This document shows positions 1 through 6,259 of a stretch of DNA of 8,336 nt, one piece after another. Origin of the DNA: DATCMA01 sp036563645 (GTDB lineage Bacteria > Actinomycetota > Actinomycetes > Mycobacteriales > Micromonosporaceae). Position 1 is the first letter of the stretch. Each line of letters begins with the position of its first letter. Below the pieces are notes generated by a model. It saw only the letters and a program-made list of their open reading frames with translations, did not search any database and was not told where the DNA came from. Position numbers and translations under genes: made by a program. The stretch spans positions 1 through 8,336 of the forward strand of contig DATCMA010000051.1 in assembly GCA_036563645.1 (NCBI GenBank), in the 5' to 3' direction.

Positions 1-681
1 GTGTCCACCGGGCCAGGCCCCGCCGGCCCGCCGCCCGGCGCCGCCCCCTGGCCGCCGGCGCCGCCACCCCCACCGGGGGCCGCCCCGCCGCCGCCCGGCC
101 CCGCTCAACCGCCGCAGCTTTCCGCGGACACGCCACCGCCCGGCAGCCCACCGCCCGGCAGCCCACCACCGGGCAGCTCACCGTCGGGTAGCGGCGCTCC
201 CGCCGGCCAGCCCGCCGCGCGCCCCGCGCGGGCCGCCCTGCACAAGCGCGGGCCGGTGATCGCGACCGTCGTCCTCGCGATCGTGCTGCTGCTCTGCGGC
301 GTCGGCGGCACGTTCTCCGTCATCCTGCTGCGCCAGGTCGAGACCGGAGAGGGCGCACCCGACCCCGCCGCCGCCGTCGACGGCTTCCTCCGCGCCATCT
401 ACCACGAGCGCGACGCACGGAAGGCCGCCGCGATGGTCTGCTCGGAGGCGCGCGACGCCAAGGCGATCGACAAGAAGATCGACGAAGTCGACGAGTTGCG
501 CCGGACCTACCAGCGCCCCCGATTCAAATGGGAGTCACCCCAGATCGAGCAGCAGAACTCCGACCGGGCGATCGTCTTCACGGAGCTGACCATGACCACC
601 GCGGACGAGAAGATCTCCACGCTGCCGCTGCGGTTCACCGTCGTGCAGCGGACCGGGTGGTGGATCTGCGAGGTCAACTGA
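1..681 (+). CDS. Proline-rich single-pass membrane protein, function unknown
   Basis: The frame opens with GTG at base 1, giving 226 residues. Because the window starts there, a start further upstream cannot be excluded. Residues 1-75 are almost all Pro, Gly, Ala and Ser, including a tandem PPPGS-type repeat at about 45-60. Basic residues at 74-83 precede one membrane segment (about 86-110), which suggests a cytoplasmic N-terminus by the positive-inside rule. The remaining ~115 residues would be extracytoplasmic. They start with a helix resembling NTF2-like or DUF4878-type domains (AAVDGFLRAIYHERDARKAA) and end in beta-rich sequence closing on WWICEVN. Two cysteines (147 and 223) could form a disulfide. 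This architecture is common in actinobacterial 'Rv0361-like' membrane proteins, but I cannot assign a role. It ends 35 bases before the ATPase start at 717, so readthrough into the ATPase pair is possible. The coding call is firm; the fold is a guess. Confidence 0.85.
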   Translation: MSTGPGPAGPPPGAAPWPPAPPPPPGAAPPPPGPAQPPQLSADTPPPGSPPPGSPPPGSSPSGSGAPAGQPAARPARAALHKRGPVIATVVLAIVLLLCGVGGTFSVILLRQVETGEGAPDPAAAVDGFLRAIYHERDARKAAAMVCSEARDAKAIDKKIDEVDELRRTYQRPRFKWESPQIEQQNSDRAIVFTELTMTTADEKISTLPLRFTVVQRTGWWICEVN

Positions 682-682
682 G

Positions 683-697
683 GTGGGGGCACCCCAC
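683..697 (+). terminator. Short GC hairpin after the proline-rich gene
   Basis: Arms GTGGGG (683-688) and CCCCAC (692-697) enclose a 3-base loop, starting two bases after the stop codon. There is no T-tract. It could weaken readthrough from the first gene, but it is short and overlaps the -35 area of the next promoter, so it may have no terminator role. Confidence 0.3.
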
Positions 698-703
698 GCC
701 CGA

Positions 704-709
704 TAGGCT
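704..709 (+). promoter_or_regulatory. -10 hexamer TAGGCT of a leaderless promoter for the first ATPase
   Basis: TAGGCT fits the actinobacterial TANNNT -10 element. Seven bases separate it from GTG 717, so the transcript would begin at or next to the start codon. No purine-rich ribosome site lies at normal distance and no convincing -35 is seen. The same arrangement precedes three other genes in this window. Confidence 0.6.
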
Positions 710-716
710 CGTGGAA

Positions 717-1685
717 GTGGAGGAGCAGCCCGGCGCACCAGCCCCCCGCTGGTCGGCCCGCCTGCACGTCGTGACCGGCAAGGGCGGAGTGGGCAAGACC
801 AGCGTCGCTGCCGCGCTCGCGCTCGCCCTCGCCAGCGGCGGGCGACGCGTCCTACTCGCCGAGGTCGAAGGTCGGCAGGGAATCGCCCAGCTTTTCGAGA
901 TCTCGCCCCTGCCGTACGAGGAGCGCACCATCGCCCACACCGACGACGGCGGCGAGGTGCGGGCGCTGGCGATCGACCCCGAGGAAGCGCTCCTGGAGTA
1001 CCTCGACATGTTCTACAAGCTCGGGGCGGCGGGGCGCGCGCTGCGCAAGTTCGGCGCGATCGACTTCGCCACGACCATCGCACCCGGGCTCCGCGACGTC
1101 CTCCTCACCGGCAAGGTCAAAGAGGCGACGACCCGCACGGACAACGGGCGGCCGGTGTACGACGCGGTCATCCTCGACGCGCCGCCCACCGGACGGATCG
1201 GGCGATTCCTGAACGTCACCGCCGAAACCGCCCGGCTCGCCAAAGTCGGCCCGATCAAGTCGCAGAGTGAGGGGGTCGCCTCCCTGCTCCGGTCGTCGCT
1301 GACCGCGGTGCACGTGGTCACGCTGCTGGAGGAGATGCCCGTTCAGGAGACCCGGGACGCGATCGCCGAGCTGACAGACCTCGGCATCCCCATCGGCAAC
1401 GTCATCGTCAACGCGACGCGAGAACCACTGGCGGCCGCGGGGCGCGTGACCCAGGCGGAGCTGCGGCGCGGGCTCGCCGCGGTCGGGCTGCCCACCGATC
1501 AAGCGACCGTGGACGGGCTCTACGCAGAAGTCCAGGCGCACCACCAGCGACTCGCCCTCGAAGACGAACTCCGCAAGGAGCTCCTCACGCTCAACCGGCC
1601 CCTCGTCGAGCTGCCCCTGCTGCCCGGCGGCGTCGATCGAACCAGTGTGCGGACGCTCGCCGCGGCGCTGCGCGGGGCCAACTGA
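717..1685 (+). CDS. bagA: ArsA/Get3-like P-loop ATPase, first of the pair (Rv3679/BagA-like)
   Basis: A 322-residue soluble ATPase of the ArsA/Get3 (SIMIBI) class. A deviant Walker A, GKGGVGKTS (residues 21-29), keeps the signature lysine (K22) that contacts nucleotide across the dimer. The switch II element, DAPPTGR (154-160), follows the hydrophobic strand YDAVIL and corresponds to the DTAPTGH motif of ArsA/Get3. A later strand, VIVNATRE, fits the base-recognition region of these ATPases. There is no second ATPase half as in proteobacterial ArsA, so it should dimerise, most likely with the next gene product. The family moves tail-anchored proteins (Get3) or metalloids (ArsA). Orthologues in M. 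tuberculosis (Rv3679/Rv3680) are described as Get3-like, and the substrate here is unknown. Start chosen at GTG 717 because a TANNNT box lies seven bases upstream; GTG 711 is the in-frame alternative. No arsenic-resistance genes are nearby, which argues against an arsenite pump. Confidence 0.9.
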   Translation: MEEQPGAPAPRWSARLHVVTGKGGVGKTSVAAALALALASGGRRVLLAEVEGRQGIAQLFEISPLPYEERTIAHTDDGGEVRALAIDPEEALLEYLDMFYKLGAAGRALRKFGAIDFATTIAPGLRDVLLTGKVKEATTRTDNGRPVYDAVILDAPPTGRIGRFLNVTAETARLAKVGPIKSQSEGVASLLRSSLTAVHVVTLLEEMPVQETRDAIAELTDLGIPIGNVIVNATREPLAAAGRVTQAELRRGLAAVGLPTDQATVDGLYAEVQAHHQRLALEDELRKELLTLNRPLVELPLLPGGVDRTSVRTLAAALRGAN

Positions 1686-1729
1686 CTCACACCCCCACCG
1701 CTGCGGGACCGAAGCGGTCGCCCCCCTTA

Positions 1730-1735
1730 TACGCT
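1730..1735 (+). promoter_or_regulatory. -10 hexamer TACGCT of a leaderless promoter for the second ATPase
   Basis: TACGCT sits in the 57-base gap between the two ATPase genes, seven bases before GTG 1743. No Shine-Dalgarno sequence precedes that start; the preceding bases are a C-tract. The second ATPase can therefore probably be transcribed separately from the first. Confidence 0.6.
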
Positions 1736-1742
1736 CGATCTC

Positions 1743-2891
1743 GTGCCACCTGATCACGCGGCGCCGCGGCTCGACGTCGACCGGATCCTCGCCGACCCCG
1801 GTGTCCGGATCATCGTCTGCTGCGGCGCGGGAGGCGTCGGCAAGACGACCACCGCCGCCGCCCTCGCGCTGCGCGCCGCCGAACGGCATGGTCGGCGGAC
1901 CGTCGTCCTCACCATCGATCCCGCGCGCCGGCTGGCCCAGTCCCTCGGCCTCACCGAGCTGGACAACACGCCCCGGCCCGTCAAGGGGATCAATGTGGAG
2001 GCCAGCGGCGGCGAGCTGCACGCGATGATGCTCGATATGAAGCGCACCTTCGACGAGGTCGTGCTCGCCCACACCGACCCGGCGAAGGCCGCGGAAATCT
2101 TCGCCAACCCCTTCTATCAGGCGGTCAGCTCGACGTTCGCCGGCACGCAGGAATACATGGCGATGGAGAAGCTCGGGCAGCTCTACGCCCGAGGCGAGTG
2201 GGACCTGATCGTGGTCGACACTCCTCCGTCGCGGTCCGCGCTCGACTTCCTGGACGCGCCCGCGCGGCTGTCCCGCTTCCTTGACGGGCGGATGCTGCGG
2301 CTCCTGCTCGCCCCGGCCCGGGCCGGCGGCCGGAGCATGTTCAACCTGGTGACCGCCTCGTTCGGGCTGTTCTCGCGCGCCGTCCAGAAGATCATCGGAG
2401 CGCAGCTCCTCGCCGACCTCTCCGGTTTCGTCGCCGCGCTCGACTCGATGTTCGGCGGCTTCCGGCAGCGCGCCGAACAGACGTACCGGATCCTGCAAGC
2501 CCGTGAGACGGCCTTCCTCCTCGTCGCCACTCCTGAGCCGGACGCGATCCGCGAGGCCGCCTACTTCGCGCGCCGGCTGGGCGACGAGCGGATGCCGCTC
2601 AGTGGCCTTGTGCTCAATCGGGTGCACCGGACGGCGGTGCCGGGGCTGACGGCGGAGCAGAGCTTGCGGGCCGCCGCGGAGTTGAGCCGACTCGGCGGAT
2701 ACGAGGCGACCGCCGACGTCCTGCGGGTGCACGCCGCGCTCGCGGAGCGGACCGCGCGGGAGGAGCGCGCCACAGCGATCTTCACGGAGGCGTTCCCGAG
2801 CGTGCCGATGGTGGCCGTCACGGCACAGCCCGTCGACGTGCACGACGTCGACGGGCTGCGTGCGATCGGTGCTGCAGTCAGCGGGACGTGA
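1743..2891 (+). CDS. bagB: ArsA/Get3-like P-loop ATPase, second of the pair (Rv3680/BagB-like)
   Basis: 382 residues. The Walker A motif at residues 28-36 reads GAGGVGKTT: the catalytic lysine (K34) is present, but alanine (A29) replaces the signature lysine of ArsA/Get3 proteins. Switch I is recognisable as TIDPARRLAQSLG (57-69) and switch II as VVDTPPSRSALDFLD (157-171). A longer hydrophobic helical insert (about 172-245, rich in Leu, Phe and Met) follows, in the position where Get3-type proteins hold the substrate-binding subdomain. LLVATPEPDAIREA resembles the family's A-loop region. The protein is 60 residues longer than its upstream partner, and the two probably form a hetero-complex, by analogy with Rv3679/Rv3680. 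Start chosen at GTG 1743 from the -10 box seven bases upstream. Its last 14 bases overlap the convergent wblA gene, and its 3' coding region contains a 14-bp hairpin (2826-2858). Client proteins cannot be inferred. Confidence 0.9.
   Translation: MPPDHAAPRLDVDRILADPGVRIIVCCGAGGVGKTTTAAALALRAAERHGRRTVVLTIDPARRLAQSLGLTELDNTPRPVKGINVEASGGELHAMMLDMKRTFDEVVLAHTDPAKAAEIFANPFYQAVSSTFAGTQEYMAMEKLGQLYARGEWDLIVVDTPPSRSALDFLDAPARLSRFLDGRMLRLLLAPARAGGRSMFNLVTASFGLFSRAVQKIIGAQLLADLSGFVAALDSMFGGFRQRAEQTYRILQARETAFLLVATPEPDAIREAAYFARRLGDERMPLSGLVLNRVHRTAVPGLTAEQSLRAAAELSRLGGYEATADVLRVHAALAERTAREERATAIFTEAFPSVPMVAVTAQPVDVHDVDGLRAIGAAVSGT
2826..2858 (-). terminator. Hairpin likely terminating wblA, inside the second ATPase frame
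   Basis: Arms CAGCCCGTCGACGT (2826-2839) and ACGTCGACGGGCTG (2845-2858) are perfectly complementary over 14 bp around a 5-base loop. On the minus strand it begins 19 bases after the wblA stop codon, the usual place for a factor-independent terminator. There is no U-tract, as is common in high-GC actinobacteria. On the plus strand it is coding, read as QPVDVHDVDGL near the ATPase C-terminus, where it ends 31 bases before the stop codon. Confidence 0.6.
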
Positions 2892-3204
2892 CTAGCGACT
2901 TCTCCTTCTCCTGCCGGCGAAGCGCTTCCTTCTCCTGCTGGCGAATCGCGGCCTCGAACATCTTGCGCCAGCTCGGCACCGACGGGTAACGGCGGAGGAG
3001 AGCCCGCCGCTCACGCTCCGTCATACCGCCCCACACACCGAATTCGATGCGGTTGTCCAGCGCGTCCGCCAAGCACTCGTACCGAACGGGGCAGCCCCGG
3101 CACACCCTCTTCGCGACGTTCTGCTCGGCACCCTGAACGAAGAGCGCATCCGGGTCGCCGTTCTGGCAAGCCGCCAGACTGGGCCAGTCTGCGATCAAGC
3201 CCAT
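2878..3204 (-). CDS. wblA: WhiB-family Fe-S regulator, WblA/WhiB4 type
   Basis: 108 residues. Four cysteines in the WhiB pattern, C13-X21-C35-X2-C38-X5-C44, would hold a [4Fe-4S] cluster. The GVWGG turn (56-60) follows, where WhiB proteins contact sigma factor region 4. A basic stretch (RERRALLRRYPSVPSWRK, about 64-81) could bind DNA. The C-terminus is a charged helix with a repeated RQ-EKE unit (IRQQEKEALRRQEKEK), visible in the DNA as an imperfect direct repeat. WhiB4 of M. tuberculosis is redox-responsive, and Streptomyces WblA is a global regulator of development and antibiotic production. The specific assignment rests on gene context (ATPase pair on one side, PonA2-type PBP on the other) and on size. 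ATG 3204 is supported by a G-rich ribosome site nine bases upstream. The gene is divergent from ponA2 and convergent with the second ATPase. Confidence 0.93.
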   Translation of the reverse strand: MGLIADWPSLAACQNGDPDALFVQGAEQNVAKRVCRGCPVRYECLADALDNRIEFGVWGGMTERERRALLRRYPSVPSWRKMFEAAIRQQEKEALRRQEKEKSLVTSR

Positions 3205-3213
3205 CTGTTCACG

Positions 3214-3220
3214 TCCCCCC
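3214..3220 (-). promoter_or_regulatory. Ribosome binding site of wblA
   Basis: On the minus strand this reads GGGGGGA, followed by nine bases before ATG 3204. It is the clearest Shine-Dalgarno of the protein genes here. It indicates that wblA has a true 5' leader, unlike its neighbours. Confidence 0.7.
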
Positions 3221-3318
3221 TTGCAGTCTCGCTACCGACTTGAACAGCAGTCGGCAAAACCCCCGGCCACCCGCGACTCGTCCTGTTTCCCCCCGGGACT
3301 TAGCGCGAGTGACGTGCG

Positions 3319-3348
3319 ATACTCGCCGACTATCATCTCCGTAGTCAA
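3319..3348 (-). promoter_or_regulatory. Candidate wblA promoter (TTGACT, 18 bases, GAGTAT)
   Basis: On the minus strand TTGACT (3348-3343) is followed after 18 bases by GAGTAT (3324-3319). The -35 is close to consensus; the -10 is weak. A transcript starting near 3312 would have a leader of about 100 bases before ATG 3204. The -35 lies inside the palindrome at 3341-3356. Confidence 0.4.
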
Positions 3349-3356
3349 CTGACTAC
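3341..3356. promoter_or_regulatory. Palindromic operator candidate over the wblA -35
   Basis: GTAGTCA (3341-3347) and TGACTAC (3350-3356) are perfect inverted 7-base arms around AC. A further GACTA at 3328-3332 repeats the half-site, giving three copies within 29 bases. The symmetry suits a dimeric repressor or activator, and its place over the -35 would suit repression of wblA. The binding protein is unknown. Confidence 0.45.
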
Positions 3357-3603
3357 GCAACGTTATCTGCCAAATCCATTAATCCGGACACTCCGTACTT
3401 CTCGCAACGCTCCTCTCGCGGTCAGGCAAGGCTCGGTACCCAGTTCCAGCCCCGGAAAAACCCCGTCGGATCCGGCCACACGGAAGAAACTGGGCAGCAG
3501 AAGCGATCACTAGTGGCGTGCGAACTCGCGCGTCTTGCACAACGAGGACGAAGCCCACAGGAAATGGGCATCAGCTCACGTAGGTCACCAACGCCCATTC
3601 ACG

Positions 3604-3609
3604 TACCCT
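3604..3609 (+). promoter_or_regulatory. -10 hexamer TACCCT of a leaderless promoter for ponA2
   Basis: TACCCT lies six bases before GTG 3616. No ribosome site is seen upstream of that GTG. A possible weak -35, TAGGTC, lies 17 bases upstream (3581-3586). Confidence 0.6.
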
Positions 3610-3615
3610 GGCGTC

Positions 3616-6096
3616 GTGACCTGGATGCGGAAGAACGACCACAACCTGCTGACCAACGCCGCATCGCTGCTGATCTGCGGGCTGCTCGCCGGCGTCGTCG
3701 TCGCGGCAGCCGCCTTCCCCGCAGCCGCGATGACGGGCCTCGCGCTCAAGGCAGGCGCGGAGACGTTCGACAAGCTGCCGAGCGAGCTCACCGTCAAACG
3801 GGCGCCGCAGATCACCTATCTCTACGCCTCCGACGGCAAGACCCCGCTAGCGACACTCTACGACGAGAACCGGCGCGACATCCCGCTCAAGGACATTCCG
3901 CCGGTCATGCGGAACGCGATCATCGCCGCCGAAGATCACGATTTCTATCGGCACAACGGCGTGGACGCCAAGGGTGTCGTGCGGGCGTTCGTCGCGAACA
4001 ACAGCGCCGGCGAGACCACGCAGGGTGCCTCCACCCTCACCATGCAGTACGTCCGCCTGGCCATCGCCTACTCGGCGACACATCCGGAAGACGTGGTCGC
4101 CGCCACGGAGGACACTATTGGCCGCAAGCTGCGCGAGATGCGCTACGCGGTTCAACTCGAAAAGGAACTCTCAAAAGACGAAATTCTCGAGCGTTATCTC
4201 AATATCGCGCCTTTCGGAAACGGCGCTTACGGGGTCTTCGCCGCGAGCCAGGTCTACTTCGGAAAAGAACCAAAAGATCTCACAATTGCCGAGGCGGCGC
4301 TGCTCGCCGCCCTGGTCAAGGCGCCAACCGCGTTCGACCCGACCACCCCGGGCGGCAAGCCGCTCGCCAAGGACCGCCGCGACTGGGTCATCCAGAACAT
4401 GGTGACCATCGGCGCGATCACGCAGCAGGAAGCGGACGCCGCTAAGGCCACGGAAGTCAAGGTCACGGGGAAGCGCGCCCCGAACGGCTGCGTCGCGGCC
4501 AACAAGAACAGCTGGGGCTTCTTCTGCGACTACTTCTACCGGTGGTGGCTCGATCAGGAGACCTTCGGGGCCACGGCGTACGACCGTGAGCGCCGACTCA
4601 AGAGCGGTGGCTACAGCATCATCACCTCGCTCGACCCGAAGGTGCAGGACGCGGCCAAGAAGCGCATCGAGCAGGTGCTCAAGACCGGGCACCCGCACGC
4701 GCTCATGATCGCCGCGGTGGAGCCGGGCACCGGCAAGGTCCGGGCGCTCGCCGTCAACCGCAACTTCAAGCTCGACGATCCGAACAACCCGCAGAACAAG
4801 CTCTCCACGGACCCGGCGAAGCGGGCGCGGGGCATCCGGGGCTCGTACCCGAACACGACGAACCCGCTGATGACCGGTGGTGGGGACATCTACGGCTACC
4901 AGGCGGGATCGACCTTCAAGATCTTCACGTTGGTGGCGGCGCTGGAGAAGGGATACCCGCTGGCGACCACCATTAACGCCCAGTCGCCGATGCGGACGAA
5001 CTACATCGTTGAGTACGGCTCACCGGCGGCGTGCCGCGGCACCAACTACTACTGCCCGTCCAACGCCAACCCGAGCTGGATGAACGGCCCGCGCACCATG
5101 TGGAGCGGTTTCGGCCGCTCGGTCAACACCTACTTCGTCAAGCTTCAGGAGATGGTCGGCGCGGAGAACGCGGTCGACGTCGCCAAGCGGCTCGGCATCA
5201 AGTTCCGCGCCCAGAGCGACGCGAACTTCGCCAACAACAAGGACGCCGCCCACCAGTGGGGCGCCTTCACGCTGGGCGTGTCGGCGACCACCCCGCTGGA
5301 CCTGGCCAACGCGTACGCCGCCTTGGCCGCCGACGGCAAGTACTGCGAGCCCATTCCGGTGGAGGAAATCCGCGACCAGGACGGCAACAAGCTCGACGTC
5401 GGCAACCCCCGCTGCACCCAGGCGGTGAAGCCCGACATCGCCCGAGCGGCGATCGACGCGGCGCGCTGCCCGGTCGGCGACCGCTCCTCCACCAGCCGCT
5501 GCGACGGTGGCACAGCCCCGGAGGTGCGCGGAGCTGTGGGGTACCCGGTGGCGGGCAAGACCGGAACCACCGACCGGGACCGCACCGCGTCCCTTGTGGT
5601 CACCACCAAGCAGCTCGCCGTCGCCGGCATCCTCGCCGACCCGGACTGGCCGCAGACCACGGCGGTGATGAGCCACTACATCGTCAACCGGGCGGTCTAC
5701 ATGACGCTCGCGGACGCGATGAAGGGCAAACCAAAGATCGATTTCACTCCGCCGAGCGGCAAGATCGTCAACGGTGAGCAGCGGGCGATCCCGAACGTCG
5801 CCTGCATGCCCGTGGACGCCGCGACAGCCCGGCTCCGCGCCGCCGGTTTCGACGTGTACGTGGACGCCAACCGCGTCCCGTCGCCGTGCCCGGCCGGCAC
5901 CGTGGCGGGCACCGTGCCCTCGGGGTCGACCGTCAAGGGTGGCGTGGTCGGCATCCAGGTCAGCGCCGGCCAGCCACAGCGGACGCAGCCGAGCACCCGA
6001 CCGGACGCACCCAATAACTCGGAGCAGTCCAACGCCGCGGACCAGAGCAACACGCAGCAGCCCGGCGCTGGGCAGCCCGGCAACACCAACCGCTAA
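3616..6096 (+). CDS. ponA2: Class A penicillin-binding protein with C-terminal PASTA domain (PonA2 type)
   Basis: 826 residues from GTG 3616, chosen for the -10 box six bases upstream and because the membrane segment (about 15-38) then falls at the N-terminus. The glycosyltransferase domain (GT51, about 75-255) has the catalytic-glutamate motif EDHDFYRHNGVD (E106), GASTLTMQ (137-144) and ILERYLN (190-196). The transpeptidase domain has STFK (S432 nucleophile, K435), SVN (502-504) and KTG (648-650). One PASTA domain spans about 724-785, followed by a disordered Gln/Asn/Pro tail. It should polymerise and cross-link peptidoglycan outside the membrane, as PonA2 does in mycobacteria; the PASTA domain suggests binding of wall precursors or beta-lactam-like ligands. 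Ten cysteines outside the membrane fall in five close pairs (292/304, 473/480, 577/600, 618/629, 730/758). Codons 179-224 use A/T-ending codons far more than the rest of the gene. Both active sites look intact. Confidence 0.96.
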   Translation: MTWMRKNDHNLLTNAASLLICGLLAGVVVAAAAFPAAAMTGLALKAGAETFDKLPSELTVKRAPQITYLYASDGKTPLATLYDENRRDIPLKDIPPVMRNAIIAAEDHDFYRHNGVDAKGVVRAFVANNSAGETTQGASTLTMQYVRLAIAYSATHPEDVVAATEDTIGRKLREMRYAVQLEKELSKDEILERYLNIAPFGNGAYGVFAASQVYFGKEPKDLTIAEAALLAALVKAPTAFDPTTPGGKPLAKDRRDWVIQNMVTIGAITQQEADAAKATEVKVTGKRAPNGCVAANKNSWGFFCDYFYRWWLDQETFGATAYDRERRLKSGGYSIITSLDPKVQDAAKKRIEQVLKTGHPHALMIAAVEPGTGKVRALAVNRNFKLDDPNNPQNKLSTDPAKRARGIRGSYPNTTNPLMTGGGDIYGYQAGSTFKIFTLVAALEKGYPLATTINAQSPMRTNYIVEYGSPAACRGTNYYCPSNANPSWMNGPRTMWSGFGRSVNTYFVKLQEMVGAENAVDVAKRLGIKFRAQSDANFANNKDAAHQWGAFTLGVSATTPLDLANAYAALAADGKYCEPIPVEEIRDQDGNKLDVGNPRCTQAVKPDIARAAIDAARCPVGDRSSTSRCDGGTAPEVRGAVGYPVAGKTGTTDRDRTASLVVTTKQLAVAGILADPDWPQTTAVMSHYIVNRAVYMTLADAMKGKPKIDFTPPSGKIVNGEQRAIPNVACMPVDAATARLRAAGFDVYVDANRVPSPCPAGTVAGTVPSGSTVKGGVVGIQVSAGQPQRTQPSTRPDAPNNSEQSNAADQSNTQQPGAGQPGNTNR

Positions 6097-6108
6097 CTGG
6101 TAAGCGCG

Positions 6109-6144
6109 CAGGCGGGAGGGCGAGGATCCTCGCCCTCCCGCCTG
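6109..6144. terminator. Perfect 36-base palindrome, terminator after ponA2
   Basis: Twelve bases after the ponA2 stop, positions 6109-6144 are fully self-complementary around a central GGATCC. In RNA this gives a 16-bp GC-rich stem with a 4-base GAUC loop. No U-tract follows, which is usual for actinobacterial hairpin terminators. Because it is symmetric it could act on transcripts from either strand. Confidence 0.8.
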
Positions 6145-6246
6145 TCGTCTCAGCGCCACCTCTGGCCGTCGCGCGGGCTCGGTCGCCCTCGCGGGAGGAG
6201 CTCGTGTGGCCCGGGGAGTCGATGCGCTCGCCCGTACGCCTCTCAC

Positions 6247-6252
6247 TACGCT
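6247..6252 (+). promoter_or_regulatory. -10 hexamer TACGCT of a leaderless promoter for the phosphoesterase
   Basis: TACGCT lies seven bases before ATG 6260, the same hexamer and spacing as for the second ATPase. A competing start exists at GTG 6206, preceded by GGGAGGAG (6193-6200). Confidence 0.55.
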
Positions 6253-6259
6253 GAGCGGC

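Larger units (their letters stand above)
3205..3615. other. Divergent regulatory region between wblA and ponA2
   Basis: 411 bases with no gene I can support. It contains the wblA leader and ribosome site (to 3220), a candidate wblA promoter under a palindrome (3319-3356), and a stretch poorer in GC than the flanking coding DNA (about 3328-3385). It also holds a small CACTAGTG palindrome (3508-3515) and the ponA2 -10 box (3604-3609). The short plus-strand frames starting at 3513 and 3535 lack ribosome sites and sit upstream of the better ponA2 start. I recognise no riboswitch; a leader riboswitch for ponA2 would in any case conflict with its leaderless start. Confidence 0.6.

Noticed and set aside
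528..716. Extension of the first ATPase upstream to 528
   Set aside because: It would overlap the end of the proline-rich gene by about 150 bases. The added peptide is Arg/Asp-rich shadow sequence unlike any ArsA N-terminus.
1697..1719. Small hairpins (ACCGCT/AGCGGT and GACCG/CGGTC) between the two ATPase genes
   Set aside because: The stems are only 5-6 bp and mutually exclusive. They are too weak to call a terminator, though slight attenuation is possible.
852..2843. A 663-codon open frame on the minus strand across both ATPase genes
   Set aside because: It is antisense to two clear P-loop ATPases, has no recognisable domain and is very rich in Arg, Gly and Glu. In DNA with this third-position GC bias, long antisense frames without stops are expected.
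717..2891. An arsenite efflux system based on the two ArsA-like ATPases
   Set aside because: No ArsB/Acr3, ArsR or ArsC is nearby, and I see none of the cysteine metalloid-binding motifs of ArsA. The context matches the actinobacterial Get3-like pair instead.
3535..3615. An ATG start at 3535 adding 27 residues to ponA2
   Set aside because: The added residues (MHNEDEAHRKWASAHVGHQ...) do not look like a membrane-protein N-terminus and no ribosome site is seen. The TANNNT box before GTG 3616 lies within this extension.
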